A DNA stretch of 64,000 nt, from the NCBI GenBank assembly GCA_022606135.1, contig JABYQN010000009.1, positions 2,319,001 to 2,383,000 of the forward strand, in the 5' to 3' direction. Origin of the DNA: Fomes fomentarius (Eukaryota; Basidiomycota; Agaricomycetes; Polyporales; Polyporaceae). The notes under the pieces are model-generated. The model was not told the origin of the DNA, ran no database searches, and worked only from the letters and a program-made list of their open reading frames with translations. Position numbers and translations under genes: made by a program. Positions 46,713-58,550 of the stretch are shown here, in pieces (within the stretch, counting starts at the first letter, position 1; every line of letters starts with the position of its first letter).

Positions 46713-48358
46713 GGTTTCGATCTACGAAAGGCCGTACTACCCCATTCGACGGTGACCGCGTAGTAGGTCGGGGATCACCAGGTGGCGCGCGCAAACGTGA
46801 TAGCGTGTTTGGAGGCGATGCTGACCCGGTGGATGAGGATTCTTCTACTTGCCGACGGTATGATCAGATGTCGTGGTCGCCACAATGGATTATGTTCCCA
46901 GAAAGGCAACTATATCAGTGCTAGATGCGTCGGTAGGCGCCGTAGTCCTTGTTTTCTGGTACGTCCGCTACCTACAGATTCAGCAAAGACAGTGTTAGTT
47001 GCGATTAGAGGTACAGCCTCGAAGCCTTCGTGCACGAAGACACATACATGTGGCAGCTTCCTCCATTGGTATCATAGTTCCCAGAGTGTCGAACTTCGTG
47101 TCACCAATGAACCACATGGATGGTGTATGGGTAGATGGTTGTGGCGACGCCAAGACTTCACAGGCCGTATTCTGTATGACGACACCAGGCAGCGCAACGA
47201 CGTTATCGCAGCAATTCCCTGAAAGTTGGCGCGTGCAGGGATGCCAACACGGTTGCGATCGACGCGTGGAGCACCGGTGTAGAAGGACGGAACATCACGA
47301 TGACCGCGAGAACACTGCAGAGGTTTTACCGATCGCCACACGCGCATCTCACATCTCTTGGCTTGGCATGAGTGTGTGTATGGAAGCAAACGATGCGAGG
47401 GGGAACGGTTCTGTCCGTCGTAATCCCACATGGGCGGTCGGCTGAAAGAGCATGTGTATTGTTCTGCAACGCTTCTAGTCGAGCGTCGGGGGTTGATGAT
47501 TGTATGTCCATTGAGACGACAGGCAGAATCCATGGGGAAGGTCGTCTGATGCATCTCTTCGTTGAGGCTTCTTCGAGTCGCATCAGTAGTGAGCAATTGG
47601 GTATTTGCTCCAGGTCGTCCGGTACAGAGATATGACTTACATGGTAACCGTTCCGCCTCTGGTCGCTGAGCGATGGCACTCGTCCTGGCGCTGTTTGCAA
47701 TGTGATCAGTGTCAACGATGCCAAGACTCAGCCTCCGCATGCCAATTGAGCTGTGTTGCGATCACGCTGCGGTACACGCTGGTAACCGGCGAAGAGATCG
47801 ACCATTTCCGTCAGATTCGGGTTCCATCCTGACACACTCACGATACACACTCGGAATGTAGAAAGGATAATGACCGGTATGCCCATGCAGTACGGTTCCG
47901 AGATCAGACGCCCGATACAGAGTGTGATTGACCGTTACACATAATATGGGGACAGGCAAGTTGAGTGACACATATATGTAGCTGAAGTGGGCTCTCTCAC
48001 CCGATACACAACTTGCATGCCCGAAGTTTGCGAAGATCACAATAACGAGATAACCCACACGCACCAGTGTGATATTTGAAATGATGCCTGCCAGGCTGCA
48101 TGCAGCGCCATGTAACGTGCTGCGCACGAGACTGACGTCGTATACCAACAACCGTCGGCCCGGGAGAGACGCGGCCTGTGGGTTGCATTACTGATGGAGA
48201 ACCAAGCTGAATCATGGAATGGGCTGGAGTGGAGTTCGCGGACGAAGCGGTCCCACAAGCAGACCGTAAAGATCACGCGGACAGCGTATCGCAAAGGTCT
48301 GAGTACGGCGTCCGTCAAGACCAAGACAACGCTGACGAAAGCGGGGAAGTCAGGACGA
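46713..48358. other. Spacer of the inverted repeat, gene-poor half
   Basis: About 1.6 kb without a supported gene. A minus-strand open frame of 222 codons (47072-47740) has no motif and a composition typical of non-coding DNA. Confidence 0.5.
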
Positions 48359-49065
48359 TTACGCATGCCCCCGTTTTGCCCTCTCTACCCGTCCTTCTGC
48401 CTCCAACTCTTGCATTGCAGCTGCTACCCAACCCGTGAAACCGTGCTTCTCGAATGCCACCCTCAGTCGCTGCTCGGCCGCGGCCCACGACCATTCGTCG
48501 CTGGTGGGTTGTGCCGATGTTGACGGAGTAGCACTGGACTCTGAGAGAATAGCTTGGGGTGGAGGCAAGAGAGCGTCGCCGTCCTCAGGCTCCGGAGGAC
48601 GGTGTATCCGGGAGGATAGGACGGGCAATCGGGTGAGGACAGCTAAGCGCATTCGGTCCGCAAACTCTTGTGTCTGCGGATAGGCGGCATTGAGAGTCCG
48701 ACTCGAGAGTACTCACTGAGAACACTACGCACCGTCTCGACACCCATATACCTCCTCACACCCCATACTGACACAAACGCCCCAACGCCAACAAGTGCTG
48801 TCGCGATACCAAAAGCCTTGGCGCATTGTAGTGCGCCGTTGAAGTTGTCTCCAGACGTTACGGTGGAAGAAGATGATGACAAGCTCGTGGACGCGGAAGG
48901 TGACGCAGAATCACGGACAGAGAAGAGGGAAGGTTGAACTGTCGGATTGGCGATGGGAATGCCCTTTGAGCTAGTGGTACGACGGGGAGGGGGTGGTGCA
49001 TTCTTCAGTGCCTTGCCCAGAGTGGCTGCGCGGTGTCGCCGGAGCAGAACAATTGGCACTGCCAT
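48359..49065 (-). CDS. TMEM242-like small membrane protein
   Basis: Two exons (48733-49065 and 48359-48673), phase 0 across a 59 bp intron, give 215 residues. The N-terminus MAVPIVLLRRHRAATLGK is basic and could be a mitochondrial presequence. A Ser-rich linker is followed by one hydrophobic helix, AFGIATALVGVGAFVSVWGV, and the spliced segment RRYMGVET|TQEFADRMR. A glycine-rich helix followed by WGV(K/R)R(Y/W)MGV and an F-x-x-R-M-R helix resembles TMEM242, a mitochondrial inner-membrane assembly factor for ATP synthase in animals. That link is by pattern only. The C-terminal half (WSWAAAEQRLRVAFEKHGF) is helical and ends VERAKRGHA. The ATG at 49065 was chosen since the frame has no ATG further upstream. 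Confidence 0.68.
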
Positions 49066-49898
49066 CGCAGCGGTTGAGAAAGCCAACTTGGTGGAAAATG
49101 AGACAAGTTCCTGCAGTCGTGTATCTCTATCACAAAGAGAAACGCACCAGAGTTACTGGGACCCACTTTGGGATAGGTTTCTTACTACCATCCTTCGGCA
49201 ACTCTATCCCGAAGATTGGTTTGTACCCCTCAGATCCCGATTTTGCGTCCGACATGGCGTCGAGTGCGAGGAGCGTCTAAGTCACGTAGGCCAGTAGAGA
49301 TCTCGCAGTGGTTAAGCTGAGGACATCACGGGAAGGTTAGGAGTGTGTGGAGAGCAAAACAAGTACTTTTACGCGCTGTCTCTATCACCATTTGCCCGTC
49401 GACCCATATTTGGAAGGCATTGGCACCTGAGCGTCACACTCACAGTCCCACCTCGTATCTACTCCTAATAAACTAGGAATGTTGTTATCCTACTGACCCA
49501 GCGATTCACCCAGTAAACAGTACGCCACCCACCGTCAGTAAGTAAAACTCTCCCGGCCCAACACCACGGTCGAATGCACGGCACCGGTATTTCCTATGAA
49601 CGTAAAGGCCGCCGGGCGTTACTACTACATAGTACTCACCTATTCAGCGCACTTTCTTCCATAGACTTGAAGACCCTTTCTACTCCCTTTGTTCTATTGA
49701 GCAACGTGGCGTTACGGTCACCACCACTGAAGCCTTTTCTTTTCACTGAGTCTATGAGGAAAACTTGGCACTTACCCGCCGTGATGGCGTGCAGGGTATT
49801 ACAATCATGCGGTCTCAGGCCTCAGGTAGTGAAGCGCCCCGACTACGGACTTTGCGAAAGCACAATCATGAGGTGCTTATCGAGGATGTATCAAGGGG
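49066..49898. other. Intergenic region, right part of the spacer
   Basis: It should carry the TMEM242-like promoter on the left and, from about 49808, the right arm of the inverted repeat with the promoter of the broken fungalysin. No gene is seen. Confidence 0.5.
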
Positions 49899-49906
49899 TA
49901 TAAATG
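49899..49906 (+). promoter_or_regulatory. TATA box of the broken fungalysin copy
   Basis: TATAAATG lies 159 bp upstream of the ATG at 50058, in the position of the twin's TATA box. Confidence 0.6.
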
Positions 49907-50057
49907 ATACCTAACACTCGATGAGGATCCCCAGGCGACTTCATTCACCGTATTCGCTCCAGACAGACTTTCAAAGGTCTCCGTCTCCTCCCCTCGCTCA
50001 CGCACCTCACGCACCCTCGCACCGTTACACGGACACACACATCCCCTACCTTGAATC

Positions 50058-51974
50058 ATGTTCGCTTTCAAGAAGGTCTTTGCCTCCGTCTTCCTTGCGG
50101 TGCTCTGCGCCAGCACTGCGAATGCGGTCCCGTATCCCCTCACCTCCAAGTACGCGACCCACCGCACGCGTGAGATCAGCGCGGACTTCAAGCTCGAGGC
50201 CTACCACCCGAGCTCCTCCTACGAGGTACAGCCCTGTGGTCTTGCCTGCCTGTAATACATGTACTGATAATTCTGGTGTGATGCAGACCTTCGGGGAGGG
50301 TATCGACCACCCTCTGTCTAAGCGTGCCGACGCCTCCCTTGAGGACTCGGCGACCGCCTTCGTGCAGTCGCGCGTCGGCGTGGACGCTGAGGAAGTTCAC
50401 CTCCGCTCGAAGACGGCCAACGAGGCGACGAACATCGTCTACTTCAAGCAGCGGGTGAACGGCGTCCCAGTCGCTAACGCGGTCGCGAACGTCGCCTTCA
50501 ACAAGAACAACAAGGTCTCCGCCTTCGGCTCTTCGTTCGTTAAGTCCACGAAGGCCGCCGCAGCTGAGCCGTCCATCTCCTCTGATGAGGCCATCGCGAC
50601 CGCGGAGAGCAAGCTCAACGGCAAGTACGATGCTGAGAACTTCCCTGAGCCGCAGCTGGAGTACTTTGCTAAGGACGACGACTCGCTCGTCCTGACGCAC
50701 TCGTTCCAGGTGCGCAACGAGGAGGCGGGCACGTGGTACGAGGCATTCGTCGACGCGCACACTGGCGACATTGTCTCGGTGACCGACTTCGTGTCCAAGT
50801 GAGTGATCTACATGGGCGTTATCAACATCACTTACTGACATTGCTGCACCTGGTAGTACCGCGTGCTCCCTATCTGGAAGGAGATCCCCACTGAGGGCTT
50901 CCAGACCCTCACGGATCCCCAGGATACTACTGCGTCTCCCCAGGGCTGGCACAGCGACGGTACGACGTCGACCACGACCACCGCCGGCAACAACATTATC
51001 GCGTTCAAAAACTCCACAAGCTCCGTGACCTCTCAGTCCGGATCTGGTCTCGTCTTCGACTACCCTGTCGACTTGTCGACTGCGCCTGCGACGGCCGCCA
51101 ACGTCGACGCCGGTCGTGTCAACGCGTTCTACCTCGGCAACTCGATCCACGACATCCAGTACCGCTACGGCTTCACGGAGGCTGCGTACAACTTCCAGAA
51201 CAACAACTTCGGCAAGGGCGGTTCGGGCAACGACCGCGTCACCATCTCCGTCCAGTCTTCTGCAGGCCGCAACAACGCCGACTTCGCGTCGCCCCCCGAC
51301 GGCCAGAGCGGAGCGATGCGGATGTTCCTTTGGGACCAGACCACCCCCTCCGTGACGGCGCGCTCGAGAACGACATCGTCGCGCACGAATACACCCACGG
51401 TCTCACCAACCGTCTCACTGGCGGTGGCACTGGCCGTTGCCTGCAGACGATCGTGGCTGGTAGTCTGGGTGAGGGCTGGTCCGATGCCTTTGCCGACTGG
51501 CTCCACCAGACCACCGAGGAGACCCAGGACTTCGTCATGGGCCAATGGGTCTTCGATAACCCCGCCGGCTTCCGCTCGTACCCCTACTCCACCTCGGCGA
51601 TGACGAACCCCCTGCGGTACTCGTCGATCAAGACGCTGAACGAGGCGCACGGCATCGGCGAGTTATGGGCCAACATCCTCCACAACGTGTACGCCGCCCT
51701 CGTCGACGCGCACGGGTTCGCGGCCGACGCGCGCACGAACCCGTCGAGCTCCGCGGGCAACGTCGTCTACTTCCACCTCTTTGTCGACGCGCTCCAGCTC
51801 CAGCCGTGCAACCCCACGCCCGTCTCCGCCCGTGATGCGTGGATCCAGGCGGACGTGAACCGGTACGGTGGCGTGAACAAGTGTTTGCTCTGGAAGGCAT
51901 TCGCGAGCCGTGGTCTCGGCCAGAATGCGGCGGGCTCCTACGACGACGACAGCACCGTCCCCTCCGACTGCTAA
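50058..51974 (+). pseudogene. Fungalysin metalloprotease (M36), frameshifted copy
   Basis: The start, signal peptide and first exon (50058-50225) are the same as in the intact twin, and exon 2 begins at 50287. Two lesions follow. At the second donor the twin has AAGGCTTCG|GTGAGT while this copy has AA|GTGAGT, a 7-base loss that puts the exon out of phase with the acceptor at 50856. In exon 3, one base is missing near 51345 (after MFLWD), so translation leaves frame just before HEYTHG and stops at 51603. The rest of the catalytic domain is open in the other frame to 51974. The third-ligand motif reads GSLGEGWSDAF. A product, if made, lacks the zinc site. A sequencing error could explain one lesion, less likely both. 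Confidence 0.82.
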
Positions 51975-52135
51975 ACGTGTCGCCTTGAGCTTAGTCCTAG
52001 TCCGCGACTATGCGCACGGCTGACAGTAGTCACGGTGTACTACGACCTACGAGTAGCAAGGGACGTTCTCTGTAGGACCACCGTGTTGTACCGTCAGCCA
52101 CTCTTACCTAGTGCCATGCCTGCGACATGTTTTAG

Positions 52136-53566
52136 GTTTTAACACGAGAGTAACGTATCGCCGGAAAGGGCGCGCATGGTACTAGTAGGTCGCATACAAG
52201 ACCCTCACGATACAAAAAAAAGAAAAAACATTCAGAAGGCGTCCAGGTCAACAAGTCTCTATCTCCCCAATTTCGTATACAGGTAAAACTTGGGATCCGT
52301 CCTCGCAACATGTTGTGTGTATCTTCCCATTTCTCGACGCTACCCACACCTGACGGTCATTGGCGCGGGTGTATGCCTTGCAGATTTGCACCAGAGCTTC
52401 CTCCCCCAGCAGCGGGAGTACTCGCCTCAAGCTGGCCGTTCTGTCACTGTGTATAGTATGTTACTGCGGCGGCGATCGTGAGTGCCCACCCGCTCTTCTT
52501 CTCCCGTCCGCGACGATCTTACACACACACCTTAGAATATGTACTGCGCTCCTGCGCGGCGCCGTGCAGCGAGGAGTCTGCGAGTTCATAATAAATTGCC
52601 CTCTATAGGATCGACGCAATGGCGCGAATGATGCAGTGGGCGGGGTGTGCTTGTACGTTCGCTAGATAAGTACTCGAAGCCAGTGAGTATGAGGGAGCCG
52701 TTTTATTCTAAGGCCTAGGGACAGGAGAACGGAGGACATGATCGCCGAGTACGAGAGTCCAGGTCAGCGGACGAGATGAAGGTCAAGACCGAGGTGCCTT
52801 AGCTCCACATCGCCACTCACATATGAACATATCGTTTCTCTATGACTATCGCTTCGAGTCGAATCTGATCCTCTGTGCACTAGTAGGGGTCGTCATTATT
52901 CTATATCGATCTGTCGCCTTCTTGTCCTAGATTTCTAGTGTAGTGATAACACACTCGACGTACTGGACGCGCACAACATGACGATCATTGAATACAGAAG
53001 AGGCAACAGGGCAAAAGCCCGATCGCAAACCCCACTAGGGGACAGCCAGCGTTTTGAAGTGTACCTACGAAAGAAAGAAGACGACGACAGAACCAACAAA
53101 GACAAACAGCTAATAGAGCATCAGCGACAACGAAGTCCAGACAAGTCAATGCCTGGGAGAAGGAAGACCGAATGAAAACCTCATGCGACCAGATGCGAGG
53201 ACGAAAGAATGATGTAACTACGATTATATGCGTATGGAAGTCATGAGAGGCGTGATTCGGGGGTAGGGTTAACAGGCTACAAACCTGATGGGGGGATGGG
53301 GTAAGGACAGTAGATGAGATGATGCTAGGAGTGGGGACGGCCAGGCCCTTTGGAGGCGTGATGCATGGGTGCGTGGTCCTAGTGCGAGAGGCAGGGGATA
53401 TGAAGGAACGTGTGTATGGGGTGGATGGTAGCGCTACATGATTTCCAGACGATGCGAATGACATGACACATGATGCAGATTGGACACGGGCGGGCAATGA
53501 TAAAGACAGGGAAAGCAGGGAGTGTTGTGGAATCGAAAGCATTGAGGAAGAAAAGCGAGTCCGTGC
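52136..53566. other. Intergenic region
   Basis: About 1.4 kb. The right part should be the 3' UTR of the RING-H2 gene. Short open frames only; no repeat or RNA gene recognised. Confidence 0.5.
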
Positions 53567-56500
53567 TCAATCGTCCATGGAGAGCGCCACGCGACAGATG
53601 GGACATATGCGCGAGGTGGACAGCCAGCGGCGGAGACAGACCTCGTGGAACCTGTACATGTTGGGCGTGAGCAATGCAACCAACAGATCAAAGGTATATG
53701 AGATACGGTACGCGAAGAATAGGATGAAAGAACAAAACAAAAACAAAACATGACATGCAGCCGTACCCATAGGCTACCATGGGAAGGAAGAACAATGACA
53801 CGCTGCAGGAAGGAGAAACGGCGAGCAAGAAAGGAAGAGACACTCACGAATGCTTACACACAGGCGTCAAGGCCGCCTGCTCGTCCTTCTTGAACTGCGA
53901 TAAACAGACTCCACACCGGTCGACAGGGAGGCCAAGCAGGGACAACTTGAGCTTCACCCGGCCGTCCTTCAATACCCGCCGTCTCTTCACCTCGATCTTC
54001 CCTGTATACGGCACCGTCTGCTTTTCCGCTGCTGCTTGAGTATGCGCCGCAGATGGAGCAGCGGCGGGACCCATAACTTCGGAGACCAGGAGAAGGTCCT
54101 GTATGCGTAAGACCAATCAGCGTTAGCGAAATAGGCTACAGGAGGGAGCGATGGACACGTACGTCGTAGTTCCGTCCGTCCTCTGCGCCCTCGAGCGCAC
54201 GCGAGGCGAGGAGGTCCAGGTCCGTGATCTGCAGGAACTCAGGCCGCGGAGCCTCGGTCTCTTCTCTGTCCTCGACTCCGCTCTCATCGATCGCAGCACG
54301 GTCACTGCGCACATCTTCGAGCACGCTCCCACCAGACGTCGAGCGCTCCATCGTCTCAGGAGCGGCTGGCACAGCTGGTGGCGGTTGCATATGCACGGGC
54401 GCCGGAGGTGCAGGAGGCGGGAGCGGGAAAGCTAGAACCGACGCAGGGGAGGTTGCCGGAGAGGGTGATGGCGACCTCGAAGGAGGCAGCGATACCTCTG
54501 CTTCGAGAGGCGGAGGCGGGTCCTGAGTCTGAGTCTGAGCTTCTGGCATGCGGTTGACTGGATACCCATCAGAAACACCCTTTACGGGGATCGAAAATGG
54601 GATTGAGATCCGGGCCCTGCCGCGCTCCTGTTCCGGAACCTGAGGAAGTGGCCGACCGTGGTAGTGCTGAGGCTGACCTTGGTTTGCACTTGCGCTCGCC
54701 GGAAAGGTCGGTGTTGTGGGCGTGGACACGGGCGAAGGCGAGTGCGAACGGGGGCGAGGACGTGGGCCGGCGATGGGGACGAGACGGGGACTAGGACGCG
54801 CCTCATAGGCGTCCATGCGTTGCTCAATGGACGCGCACTCGCGGTTGGTCTCTGGCTCTCTTTCTGTCTCTGGCTCCGGTTCAGAAGCTTCCTCAACACT
54901 CGTACTTGGACTGCTAATGACCAAGAGTGGAGCAGCGTTCGAGACGTGCGCAAGATCGAAGTCCTCGTCGGACTCGAGCGGATGCATAGCTTTCCGGTGA
55001 GACGGAGGCGGGGTGATCGCTCGACGTCTGCGCAGGTGCAAGTGCGCCTCGACAAGAGGCGACGGAGTCACGTCCGTGTAACTGCGAGGAGTGCCAGTGA
55101 CGGGAGTGCGACTTTCGGGCTGCGGCTGCACCGTGACAGGCTCGCCCGGGACGGTCATCGTCATCGTCATGGCCATGGGAAGCGGGGCGGACTGGTGCCG
55201 GAGCGCGTTCTTCTCGCTCCGCGACAGCGCGGCAATCGCGGGGTGGACTGGGGCCTGCAGGTGACCCTGGCCGACACCGACGGGCATCGAGGATGCCAGC
55301 TGAGGGTGACGCTGGGGACGCTGGGGCTGGGGTGTGGCAGCGTGCACGGGTACAGGAGGCATTGATGTATGCGCACCAGACATGAACGGTGAAATGCGAA
55401 TTGGCGAGCCGGACGTCGGAGTCCGAGATAATGGTGAACGCGGCGGAGACGGAGCGGGCTTCCATACGACTGAAGGAGATGGCTTGAGCGCGCGCGATGC
55501 GCCCATACCAGACCCACTGGTAGGAGTGGTTGGAGTCATAGGACCCGAAACCAGGGGTGGAGATGACTTCAACGGCGAAGGAGTCATTGGCAAGGGCAAA
55601 GGAGCGCTGCTCGTGATTGGTGTCCCCGGCGGTTGAGTACGAGCCTGACGCGGTTGACCTGTGCTCGCAAGCCGGCGGAGAGGCGACTTTTCGGGCAAGA
55701 GCGGTCGCGCCAAGGCTGGCATCGTTGCTACCGTCGGCATTGAGACCACTGGTACTGGGACAAGTGCAGGCGGCGACGGGGTGAGAAGCGTGGTCGGGCT
55801 CTCACCTGGGGAGTGACGGTGACGGACGGGCCGATTGATGAATGCCTGGCGTGCATGCTCGGCGGTCGGTGAGGTTGGTGATGTAGAGACAGATTCAGGT
55901 ATGGACCTAGCAGGAGACGTCGGCGCTATTGAGTGGGTTTTGGAATGGGCTGAGGTACGGGAATGTACTGAGTGCTCCTCCTCGACGCTCACAACCTCCC
56001 AGCCATCGATGGACTCGGTAGTAGACGAAGAGTCGGAAGAAGAGACAAAGCTCGCAGTCAAATGGACGGTTGAGCCAGGGATTGGATGCGGGAGGGACTG
56101 CGAGCGGGAAGGTTCGCGCTCACGTTCTTTGCCTTTGAGGGAGCCGAACAGGCGCTTGACACCGAAACTCTCCCTGCGCTTGAGCGGCTTGCCGTTTGGT
56201 ACAGCTCCAACCCCGTTCGTCTTCTCATTACCATGGTGATTATTCCCAAGGGCACTTGCGAGTGAGAGCGTGACGGTGCTCGCCCAGGCACTAGGGTTCT
56301 TGAAGATGGACGTACTCGGAGAAAGCGGGGATGACGGTGGGCTCGACGGTTCTGGACTGTGCGACTTGAGCCGCATATGGGAACGGGTCATGAACATGGT
56401 GGCCGAGGCACCTGGGTGCAAGTATGGCGACTTGCCCTTCTCGATACGATGCAGCGGACTGTGCCGTGACGCGTGCTCGTCCTCGTCTTCCTCGTCTTCC

Positions 56501-57881
56501 TCGTCGCTGACCTCGTCGATGCTCTGGATATCTCCGCACTCGAGTGGACGTAGCGAGCCACAATGAGAGCACCGCTTGGTGTGCTGGTCGACCGGGGCGC
56601 TGCTAGATGACGGGCCTCCGAACGCGAAAAGTGCCTCCTGGGTGTTCTTGCGGTCGAACTCACGCTGTACACGCTCTTCGAGTGAGTAGCCCAGACGTCG
56701 GTCCGCTGACCAACGCTGACGAGGATCCCAGGTGAACTCCTCGAAGACGTCGGATGCAGTCGAGACAGAGTCACGCGACTGAGGAGACGAGGGTGCTGAG
56801 GCAGAAAGTTCGCTGACGACAGGTGATAGAGGAGAGGTAGCTTCGGAAGGAACAGGAGATGGTGGTGCAGGAGAGTCAAGGGAGTCTTGTGAAATAGCAG
56901 GAGAGTCACGGAGTGCATGAGCGTGTGCAGGGGAAAGCAGGGTGGTTGTCGACGGAGAAGTCAGCCGGTAGGGGGGGCCTGCTGGAGACCGCTCACGCTC
57001 ACGAGGCAGGGGTGCAGAGTGGACGGGAGATGAGTGTGGGACCGACCTTGGCTGCGGCGGACGGAGGAGGGGCGTGTCGGAAAACGCGGTGGACTCGGAT
57101 AGTACGGTCGCCGAGGATGAGAGTGTGGCAGACGATGAACATGCCAAGGGCGACGGCGCAGGAGCGAGTGATCGGGCATGAGGGAAAGGAGAGATTGAAT
57201 GAGGATCGACGGACCTGGCAAGGGATATTTGGGACACTGCTGGAGAGTCGTGCAACGGCTGCAGCGTGGTGGGTGGGGTGGAAGTCGGCACGGACGTGGA
57301 TCTGACCGAGGGCGTCATAGGCTGCACTGCCTGCGGAGTGGTCTCATTGGACTGCGAGCGAGCATACGCCGAGTCTGTAGCGGACGAGAGGTGGTGTGGT
57401 GCGACATGAGGAGAGGCAATCGCATCCTCGAACGAAGGCGGTGGGTAGTCTGGGATTGACTGGTCTACGGACGGAGAAATGAGTGGATTGGGGATGAAAG
57501 AAAGTAAGTTACACACGCACCGTCGATGATTCCATCGTAGCGGCGGGATGTACTAGCAGATGGGGCAGACGGGGACGAGATAGCGTGCTTTCGAGTACGG
57601 ACATGTGCGGGCGCAGGATGAAGCTTGCGAGAGGACGAGGGCGGGACGGCGGTGGTGAAACGGGGTTCTTCGTCATCTAACCTGTCTCTAGTGGAACCCT
57701 GCTTCTTCTTCTTTGGGGGCTTCCTGATCCTACCTGCGTTCTGAGGCGGGATGAGAGTGAGCTGACCGTGATGGGCGACGACATGAGTGAGATAGGGAGC
57801 GACGCGGACAGAGTCGTCGCGGTCCTGTCGCTGCTGTCGACGGTGGCTTGTAGACGGCTCTGGCTGCTGTGACGAGGACAT
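53567..57881 (-). CDS. Large RING-H2 finger protein, probable E3 ubiquitin ligase
   Basis: Four exons (57521-57881, 54163-57464, 53848-54098, 53567-53651) give 1,332 residues. About 1,200 residues are Ser/Pro-rich and disordered, with a PY-like PDYPPPSFEDA near residue 125 (a possible WW/Nedd4 contact), an acidic run DEEDEEDEDEH, and a CSHCGSLRPLECG Cys pair. The only folded-looking part is at the C-terminus: CGVCLSQFKKDEQ, then CKHSFHEVCLRRWL made by the last splice, then CPICRVAL, a complete C3H2C3 RING-H2. RING-H2 domains bind E2 enzymes, so ubiquitin ligase activity is likely; substrates unknown. The splice that completes the RING crosses a 196 bp intron, far longer than the neighbours'. 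No membrane helix is seen. Confidence 0.83.
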
Positions 57882-58550
57882 CTGGGGACGAGCAGAGAGA
57901 GTCCAACGTGGAGGAGCACAAGATCGTCCGTCATCGTCTTTCTGCTCTTGACCTCTCCTAAGCCCAATTCTTCAGCTCGTGGCTTCCGACAACGCGGCCC
58001 ACTCAAGGCCTCTACACGCCCCCACGTGACCCACGCGTCACGCTTAACATGTTTCAGATTAAACATCGCGAACCTGCATGTTGAGAGAGAAAACCAATCG
58101 GGTGTGCTATAGAGTCCGTGGGTGTCGGCGCACGCCAGGCGCACTGAATAGTCTCACCGGTGGTTGATAGCAGAGACTACACAGGGTACTTCCAGGTTCC
58201 AGCTAGGACATGAGTCCTTGACCGTAGTAGTATACTCGACTCTTTGCACTCTCCATGTTCTCATTAACATCATATGATACGCCACATAAAGTGTGCCTGC
58301 CTTCAATTTGACTCAACGTTGCACCATTGTACGGCAGTGAACTTATACTACAAGTCATACGAGGGTGAAACGATGAGTCGGCGTGCAAAACGCAAGTCCC
58401 ACAAGCGCCGTTCAGCCCACGGTGCACATGATATACGCGTCACGCGTCACGCCACGCGTCGCGCCGTGTTCGTTCAGGTCCCATCCGAGCCAACGACCTC
58501 ACCCTCCACCCACATTCTCCTACTCCCCATACCCCTAGGGCTAGGCCACA
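57882..58550. promoter_or_regulatory. Divergent promoter region of the RING-H2 and condensin genes
   Basis: 669 bp between divergent start codons. It holds a direct cluster of ACGCGTCACGC repeats (58435-58465), which contain the MluI-box core ACGCGT that MBF-type cell-cycle factors bind in yeasts; relevance here is inference. Confidence 0.45.

Larger units (their letters stand above)
49808..52135. repeat. Inverted repeat, right arm
   Basis: Mirror copy of 44360-46712, holding the frameshifted fungalysin gene, its promoter and about 160 bp beyond its stop (GTACTACGACCTACGAGTAG, GTAGGACCACCGTGTTGTAC). Confidence 0.85.

Noticed and set aside
47072..47740. 222-codon minus-strand frame with an ATG in the inverted-repeat spacer
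   Set aside because: No recognisable domain, erratic Cys/Arg/Ser composition, and no splice or promoter support.
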